From the NCBI GenBank assembly GCA_003213455.1, contig QCMX01000006.1, positions 1-38,681 on the forward strand: DNA of 38,681 nucleotides. The letters run 5' to 3'. The stretch comes from SAR86 cluster bacterium AG-422-P06 (GTDB lineage Bacteria; Pseudomonadota; Gammaproteobacteria; Magnimaribacterales; TMED112). A program made the translations under genes and the position numbers. Under the pieces are notes generated by a model, which was given only the letters and a program-made list of their open reading frames with translations, was not told where the DNA came from and did no database searches. Positions 33,980-38,681 of this stretch are shown here, piece by piece; the stretch's first letter is position 1, and the number at the start of each line of letters is the position of its first letter.

Positions 33980-34124
33980 AGTCTTGCTCGATCATATCGT
34001 CTACTATTTCTAGCAACTCATCTACCATCGCAAAAGTTTCGTGAAATGAGAAAACCACTTCTCTGTCTCTACTCAAAAGCACTAAGCCTTCTCGCAGTTT
34101 TTTTAGTTTTTCAGAATTGTTCAT
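33969..34124 (-). CDS. Small acidic hypothetical protein, 51 residues
   Basis: A 51-codon ORF on the minus strand, starting M-N-N-S-E-K-L-K-K-L and ending in an acidic amphipathic helix (M-V-D-E-L-L-E-I-V-D-D-M-I-E). It fills the space between yaaA and rpoH, interlocking with the yaaA stop. The helix-loop-helix look and good codon-like composition favour a real small gene. No ribosome binding site is clear and no family was recognised. Confidence 0.5.
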   Translation of the reverse strand: MNNSEKLKKLREGLVLLSRDREVVFSFHETFAMVDELLEIVDDMIEQDSKS

Positions 34125-34212
34125 AACCAGCTGTTTATTCTAATGAACTTTTACCTCAAAGCAACGTCAAAAAATGTTGAAATACGGTAAAAAATAGTGG
34201 TAATATACTTCC

Positions 34213-34254
34213 CCATTGGCATAAAGATAAACAATGGTTATAATATGTTATAAT
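34213..34254 (+). promoter_or_regulatory. rpoH sigma-70 promoter with overlapping dyad
   Basis: TTGGCA (34216-34221), a 17-base spacer and TATAAT (34239-34244) form a near-consensus promoter. A perfect dyad CCATTG (34213-34218) / CAATGG (34232-34237) spans the -35 and spacer. A second TATAAT at 34249-34254 follows, because the block GTTATAATA occurs twice. Transcription from the first would leave about a dozen leader bases; the second would make a leaderless rpoH mRNA. Confidence 0.7.
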
Positions 34255-34262
34255 AATTTATT

Positions 34263-35111
34263 ATGAGTTACGCATTAGCTTTAACAAATCCTGGCTCAGA
34301 TATAGACAAGTATCTGAACCAAGTTTACTCAATACCTATTCTCACTAGAGAAGAGGAGCTCGAACTCACGCGTGAATTTTACGAGACTGAAGATGTTAAG
34401 GTTGCCCACAAGCTTGTTATATCTCACTTAAGGTTTGTTGTGCATATAGCTAAGTCATACGCTGGATATGGCCTCCCGATAGCAGACATTATTCAAGAAG
34501 GAAACCTAGGACTCCTAAAAGCAGTCAAAAAGTTTGATCCTGATAAAGGTGTTAGGTTAGTGTCTTTTGCTGTTCACTGGATCAAAGCAGAAATCCACGA
34601 ATTTATTCTCAAAAATTGGAGAATAGTAAAAATTGCCACAACTAAAGCACAAAGAAAATTATTTTTTAATCTCAGAAGCAAAAAGAAAAGTACAGGCTGG
34701 CTATCAGACAAAGAAGCAAAAAAAATTGCTGCTGATCTAGATGTATCATATAAAGAGGTTATGCACATGGAGAATAGGCTTAACTCCGCTGATAGCCCAT
34801 TTGATATGCCAACCGATGACGAAGATGATGAAAAAGCATTTTCACCTAGCCAATATTTAGAAGATAATTCTTTTAATCCTGAAGACCAAGCTGAAAAGGA
34901 CAATTATGAGAGCGTCAATCATACCGCTTTAATGAAAAACATCTCTGGGCTTGACCGTAGAGCACAAGACATTATCAGAGCTAGATGGCTTGATGACCAC
35001 AAACTTACATTGAACGAACTGGCTGATAAGTATTCTGTTTCTGCTGAAAGAATCAGACAGATAGAAGCATCAGCATTTAAAAAACTAAAGACCTCTTTAG
35101 TCAACGTCTAA
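34263..35111 (+). CDS. rpoH: RNA polymerase sigma-32 factor RpoH
   Basis: A 282-residue heat-shock sigma factor. Region 2 includes the H-L-R-F-V-V-H-I-A core-binding segment and D-I-I-Q-E-G-N-L-G-L-L-K, with F-A-V-H-W-I-K-A-E-I in region 2.4. The RpoH box is visible as Q130-R-K-L-F-F-N-L-R138, and region 4.2 carries the helix-turn-helix L-A-D-K-Y-S-V-S-A-E-R-I-R-Q-I-E. Unlike most gammaproteobacteria it is not preceded by ftsYEX. The mRNA leader is very short, so the long 5' thermosensor known from E. coli rpoH cannot form in the same way. Confidence 0.96.
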   Translation: MSYALALTNPGSDIDKYLNQVYSIPILTREEELELTREFYETEDVKVAHKLVISHLRFVVHIAKSYAGYGLPIADIIQEGNLGLLKAVKKFDPDKGVRLVSFAVHWIKAEIHEFILKNWRIVKIATTKAQRKLFFNLRSKKKSTGWLSDKEAKKIAADLDVSYKEVMHMENRLNSADSPFDMPTDDEDDEKAFSPSQYLEDNSFNPEDQAEKDNYESVNHTALMKNISGLDRRAQDIIRARWLDDHKLTLNELADKYSVSAERIRQIEASAFKKLKTSLVNV

Positions 35112-35159
35112 TTAATAAACCCCTCACTAAAATTAAAATTCGCATACAATTATTGCGTA

Positions 35160-35774
35160 ATGATCAAAACTTTTAGTTCTAGAGCAGGCAGATTATCGCC
35201 AACTAACATAACATTTTTAGAAAAAAACTCTCCATGTGTTCTTAAGCTTGGTGACGTGCCTAAAACAAAGAAACCAATAGTAATTGATATTGGTTTTGGT
35301 GATGCTCAATCTTTTTCGAAAGATGTTATGTCTAATGAAGGCTTCTGTTTTCTCGGCATTGAGCCATATAAAAAAGGATTCGCAAGGGCTGTAGAATTTT
35401 ATGAAACCAATAAGCCCGACAACCTATTCCTTTTTAATGGGGATGCCAGAGAATATATTGAATCAATAGACTTTGATATTCACTTTATAAGAATCCATTT
35501 TCCTGACCCTTGGCCAAAGAAGAAGCACATAAAACGCAGACTTATATCTAAACAGTTTCTAGAGTTTATTCATAGCAAGCTAAAAAAGGGTAGCAAAGTA
35601 GAAATTATTACAGACTCAAGAGTTTACCAAGAACATATAAACGAATTGCTCGAGACTCAAAGGCTTTTTGAAATTATTGATAACTTTGAAATCTCTTATG
35701 AGGTTTCGACATTTCATACCAAAGGCCTAAAAAAAGGGCATAGTATTGAAAGATATGTTCTTCTAAAAAACTAA
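35160..35774 (+). CDS. trmB: tRNA (guanine-N7-)-methyltransferase TrmB
   Basis: A 204-residue SAM-dependent enzyme that makes m7G46 in tRNA. It shows the V-I-D-I-G-F-G-D-A SAM motif, the G-I-E-P-Y strand, and the diagnostic F-P-D-P-W-P-K-K-K-H-I-K-R-R-L segment, followed by I-T-D-S and the C-terminal S-T-F-H-T-K-G. TACAAT ends 9 bases before the ATG with no ribosome binding site, so it may have its own near-leaderless transcript. The stop interlocks with that of yggT. Confidence 0.96.
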   Translation: MIKTFSSRAGRLSPTNITFLEKNSPCVLKLGDVPKTKKPIVIDIGFGDAQSFSKDVMSNEGFCFLGIEPYKKGFARAVEFYETNKPDNLFLFNGDAREYIESIDFDIHFIRIHFPDPWPKKKHIKRRLISKQFLEFIHSKLKKGSKVEIITDSRVYQEHINELLETQRLFEIIDNFEISYEVSTFHTKGLKKGHSIERYVLLKN

Positions 35775-36316
35775 GAAAAATATTCGAACATCAAAATATC
35801 CAATACTCTTTCAGCTAATTGAAAAACAAAAAAAGCAATTAATGGCGATAGATCAAAACCAGCAGTAGGAGGTATGATATTTCTAAAAATAGATACAGTT
35901 GTTTCATAGACCTCTTGTATAAGTGAAGTGGCTGAATTGTAAAGATTCATTCCAAAGGCATAGAACCAACTAAGAACTACACCTGCAATAACAACAAATT
36001 TTAGTAAACCAATAAGTATTTTAGTTGTTTGAAATAAAGAAAAATTGAAAATTGTGCCCAGATCATAACCAGGCAGCAGAATATAAAAAGATATAAAATT
36101 TATTAAGAATGCTGCAAAAAGCAAACCAATATTAATTTTTTTATAATGCACATTAAAAATCAGCAATAACGGAAACAATAAGATCTTTATTATTCTTGCA
36201 ATCTTGTTATAGGAATCAGCTCTTGAGAGATCTATTAAGAATAAAACAAGTATTAGATAGACAACAATCGTTTTGATTACCATAAGCATGTCAAAAAAAG
36301 TTGTTGGATCATTCAT
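35771..36316 (-). CDS. yggT: YggT family membrane protein
   Basis: A 181-residue integral membrane protein of the YggT family, with the family's two-repeat layout: pairs of hydrophobic helices in each half, and a C-terminal repeat holding the typical R-N-I-I-P-P-T-A-G-F-D-L-S-P-L. YggT proteins sit beside yggS across many bacteria and have been linked to osmotic tolerance and division; the exact role is unclear. It overlaps yggS by four bases and is the last gene of the minus-strand argS group. Confidence 0.88.
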   Translation of the reverse strand: MNDPTTFFDMLMVIKTIVVYLILVLFLIDLSRADSYNKIARIIKILLFPLLLIFNVHYKKINIGLLFAAFLINFISFYILLPGYDLGTIFNFSLFQTTKILIGLLKFVVIAGVVLSWFYAFGMNLYNSATSLIQEVYETTVSIFRNIIPPTAGFDLSPLIAFFVFQLAERVLDILMFEYFS

Positions 36317-36954
36317 TTTTTTCTTTCTCCAAAAAGAGAAGTCCCTATTCGTATCATATTACTGCCAGCATCAAGTGCAATATTAAAGTCACCTGACATG
36401 CCCATTGATAGGAGCTCAATATTTTCATCTAATAGTTTAATTTTGTTGAAAACTTTTGCAGCAAAGTGGAACTGTGCAGTAATTTCATCGGCTGAAATAT
36501 TATTTTCAGCTATAACCATAAGGCCTTTAATTAGAACTGGACTATTTGCAGGATGCAAACCGATAATTTCATAAATCTCATGATCAGTGAAGCCTGATTT
36601 TGAGCTTTCATTGCCAAGTTTTAATTGCAATAAAATTTTGTTTTCTTTTTCCTGGTCCAAAGACAGCAATTTGTTATAAATTTTTTTTCGGCTAATTGAG
36701 TGTATTAAATCTGAACAGCTCACAACATCATGCAGTTTATTGCTTTGAATATTTCCTAAAAAATGCCATCTAATATCCATTGGCAGTTCTGCTTTTTTGC
36801 TTTGGAGTTCTTGCAAAAAATTTTCCCCAAAATCTCTTTGGCCTAAATCGTAAAGTGCTTGGATCTTGTCTATAGGCTGGCCTTTCGAAACAGCTATTAG
36901 CGTACAAGCCGCATCTAAGTTATTTTTTAATCTATTAAAGTGGTCTAGATCCAT
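36313..36954 (-). CDS. yggS: YggS family PLP-binding protein
   Basis: A 213-residue PLP homeostasis protein. The ATG at 36954 (M-D-L-D-H-F) was chosen; a TTG ten codons upstream would overlap the SPOR gene. The cofactor lysine is K24 in A-V-S-K-G-Q, and the family blocks F-G-E-N-F-L-Q-E, W-H-F-L-G-N-I-Q-S-N-K and L-S-M-G-M-S-G-D are intact. It lies one base after the SPOR gene stop and overlaps yggT. Confidence 0.94.
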   Translation of the reverse strand: MDLDHFNRLKNNLDAACTLIAVSKGQPIDKIQALYDLGQRDFGENFLQELQSKKAELPMDIRWHFLGNIQSNKLHDVVSCSDLIHSISRKKIYNKLLSLDQEKENKILLQLKLGNESSKSGFTDHEIYEIIGLHPANSPVLIKGLMVIAENNISADEITAQFHFAAKVFNKIKLLDENIELLSMGMSGDFNIALDAGSNMIRIGTSLFGERKK

Positions 36955-36955
36955 T

Positions 36956-37435
36956 TTAAATCTTCTTACAGCTTCTCTTTTCAAGAGAATCCATATTTAA
37001 TCTTCGAAGATTCTCTCTAGCATTATTGGTTTGCGATCTATTTTCAAAAGGCCCAACAATAACAATGTAGTTGTAACCATTCTCACTGCTTACATTCTCT
37101 ATTACAGGCATATAGCCAATTTTTTCAAGTTCTTCAAGCTGGCTTTGGGCGGCTTTGAAAGTTCTAAAGCTCCCAGATTGCGCAAAGTATTCACATATTT
37201 CGTTTGAGTTATTGATGACCACATCTAACTCATCAAATGAGCTCTCTTCAAGGATAGTTTGAAATTCATAATCTATATCCTCAACATCAAATCTATCTAA
37301 GTCTAAAAAATCCTTGTTATCTTTTAAGAAACCCATCGAAAAAGCTGTCGCAAAAAATGATACTAAGATAGCTAGAATAACTGTAGGTATAGCTTTTATT
37401 GGAAATTTTTTATTTTTAAAAGAAAAGTTAGACAT
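36956..37435 (-). CDS. SPOR-domain protein (FtsN-like)
   Basis: A 159-residue bitopic membrane protein. A cytoplasmic basic segment is followed by a transmembrane helix (about residues 14-36), a linker and a C-terminal SPOR domain (about 80-155) with F-A-Q-S-G-S-F and V-I-V-G-P-F-E-N-R-S. SPOR domains bind denuded septal glycan. Placement just after argS is a common gammaproteobacterial order for an FtsN-like gene. It is shorter than E. coli FtsN, and the essential N-terminal FtsN peptide is not obvious. Confidence 0.85.
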   Translation of the reverse strand: MSNFSFKNKKFPIKAIPTVILAILVSFFATAFSMGFLKDNKDFLDLDRFDVEDIDYEFQTILEESSFDELDVVINNSNEICEYFAQSGSFRTFKAAQSQLEELEKIGYMPVIENVSSENGYNYIVIVGPFENRSQTNNARENLRRLNMDSLEKRSCKKI

Positions 37436-37436
37436 C

Positions 37437-38681
37437 TCACATTTTTTCTAAAGGCTCTACATTTAAAATTTTAAAGCTGTTCTTGAGGATTTGTTTTGTA
37501 ATGACAGTTATTAGAAGCCTTGAGTTTGAAATGGCTTTATCTTCAGAAATTACAGGACTACTTTCATAAAATGAATGGAAAGCGGCGGAAAATTCTTTAA
37601 TGAAGTGAACAAGAGAGTGCGGCGATCTTTCAAGCCCATAATCTTTTACAAAATGTGGGTAGTTAATTGCTTTAGAGACTAGCTCAAAACAGTTATTAAT
37701 TTCATCAAAATCTATCTCTTCATTTGGATCGAAGTTAGCCTTATTTAGAATGGAGCAACATCTTACATAAGCGTATTGCGCATAAAAGTATGGATTATTT
37801 TTACTTTCGTCCTTTGCAAGATCCATATCAAAATCCATTGTATGGTCAGACTTTTTTTCTAAAAAGAAGAACTTTATAACATCGGAGCCTAGCTCTTCAC
37901 GTAAATCACTTAATGAATAAAACTCTCCTCTTCTGGTAGACATCATTTTCTTTATGCCATCTTCATAAAGGTTAACCAGCTGATATAAAACAAACTCAAT
38001 ATTTTGGTTATCTTTTTTTAGCACATCAAAAGCTGAAGTAAGTCTTGGGATATAGCCGTGGTGATCAGCACCAAATATATTTATGTAATGATCATAATTT
38101 CTATCAATTTTATTTTTGTGATAACCAACATCAGTTAAATAATAAGTAGGTTCACCATTTTCTCTTAGCAAAACTCTATCTTTGTCATCTCCAAAAGCTG
38201 TTGTTCTAAACCACTTGGCCCCATCCTTTTCAAATGTATGGTCTTTTTGAGTAATAATTTCTAAAGATTTAGATAAATCTGAATTAGGGTCATCAGCTTT
38301 ACCAAGAGAACTTTCTTTAAACCAACTATCATGAATTATCTTAAAGCTGTGCAAATCTTTTTTGATTATTTCCAATATTCTTTCCACTGAAAATTCTCTT
38401 GCTTTATCCCAAAGGTCTTTAAACGATTCTTGAAGATAAAATGCTATTGAGTCTAGTCTCGCGTCCTTATCTGCATCTAATTCACCCAACACAATTTCTT
38501 TATCTAGATCTCCATATTCTTTTCGAAAGTCATCAGCTAAGCCTTTGATGTAATTGCCTTCATAAGTTCCCTCGCTTTCAAATGTTTCTACATAAGCATT
38601 TAAAATTACACTGCTTGTTAATATAGATATTTGTCTACCAGCATCATTAACGTAATATTCTTTTGTTACTTCATAACCTAT
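37437..38681 (-). CDS. argS: Arginyl-tRNA synthetase, partial (C-terminal 414 residues)
   Basis: The open frame runs from the window end (38681) to the TGA at 37437, so the N-terminal part, including the HIGH motif, lies outside. The first visible residues (G-Y-E-V-T-K-E-Y-Y-V-N-D-A-G-R-Q-I) are typical of ArgS. The class I KMSKS-equivalent loop appears as K-M-M-S-T-R-R-G, and the C-terminal anticodon domain ends in the family's L-x(6)-P-L-E-K-M. There is one base between its stop and the SPOR gene start. Confidence 0.96.
   Translation of the reverse strand: MGYEVTKEYYVNDAGRQISILTSSVILNAYVETFESEGTYEGNYIKGLADDFRKEYGDLDKEIVLGELDADKDARLDSIAFYLQESFKDLWDKAREFSVERILEIIKKDLHSFKIIHDSWFKESSLGKADDPNSDLSKSLEIITQKDHTFEKDGAKWFRTTAFGDDKDRVLLRENGEPTYYLTDVGYHKNKIDRNYDHYINIFGADHHGYIPRLTSAFDVLKKDNQNIEFVLYQLVNLYEDGIKKMMSTRRGEFYSLSDLREELGSDVIKFFFLEKKSDHTMDFDMDLAKDESKNNPYFYAQYAYVRCCSILNKANFDPNEEIDFDEINNCFELVSKAINYPHFVKDYGLERSPHSLVHFIKEFSAAFHSFYESSPVISEDKAISNSRLLITVITKQILKNSFKILNVEPLEKM

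Noticed and set aside
35141-35157. CGCA...TGCG inverted repeat before trmB
   Set aside because: Only four paired bases with mismatches inside; too weak to call a hairpin or operator.

Overview
The window looks like chromosome from a streamlined, AT-rich marine gammaproteobacterium, most likely of the SAR86 type. This is an inference from gene content and compactness, not from a marker gene search. The supports are gammaproteobacterial housekeeping genes (glmS, uvrD, lipB-lipA, yaaA, rpoH, trmB, yggT-yggS, argS followed by a SPOR gene), a TonB-dependent receptor heading a catabolic cluster, very short intergenic gaps, many ATGA or TAATG start/stop overlaps, and convergent genes that share stop codons. 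I found no tRNA, rRNA, CRISPR array, insertion sequence or phage gene, and no gene-free stretch longer than 300 bases.

Layout. Bases 1-2040 hold the glmS tail, a lipoprotein that may be frameshifted at its C-terminus, a DUF1330 protein, a small membrane protein, and two 31-residue membrane microproteins that resemble each other. A short-chain dehydrogenase on the minus strand and a secreted SnoaL-like protein follow. Bases 3526-5028 carry four small membrane proteins of unknown role. These run into an HXXEE membrane protein and a DUF6607 protein, then a 14-residue peptide with 8 cysteines, a MerC-domain protein and a PepSY protein, so bases 4783-7708 may be a metal-handling unit. Bases 7798-11644 are a tightly coupled DUF3604 / PpiC-like / HupE-like trio. 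A cupin, a MAPEG protein, a lipoprotein and a minus-strand hypothetical gene fill the space to 13108.

Bases 13246-21887 read as one uptake and degradation pathway: TonB-dependent receptor, secreted SxxK serine hydrolase, MFS transporter, nitrilase-family amidohydrolase, class III aminotransferase and alanine dehydrogenase. The likely logic is outer-membrane import, periplasmic cleavage, inner-membrane transport, C-N hydrolysis, transamination onto pyruvate, and regeneration of pyruvate from alanine. Phosphoenolpyruvate synthase lies tail-to-tail with alanine dehydrogenase and could send that pyruvate into gluconeogenesis.

Bases 24335-27699 carry a nitroreductase and then a lipid-flavoured group: an alkaline-ceramidase-like membrane hydrolase with all five expected zinc-site residues, a fatty acid hydroxylase, a small membrane protein and an alpha/beta hydrolase. 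A nitronate-monooxygenase-like enzyme and a membrane-anchored prolyl-4-hydroxylase-like dioxygenase follow. The rest is housekeeping: uvrD-lipB-lipA-yaaA overlapping head to tail, rpoH with a strong sigma-70 promoter, trmB, and on the minus strand argS (partial)-SPOR-yggS-yggT.

The least explained items are the Cys-rich micro-peptide with a Zur-box-like promoter, the pair of 31-residue microproteins, the amine/amide catabolic cluster with its unusual serine hydrolase, and several -10 elements placed so close to start codons that leaderless transcripts are likely.
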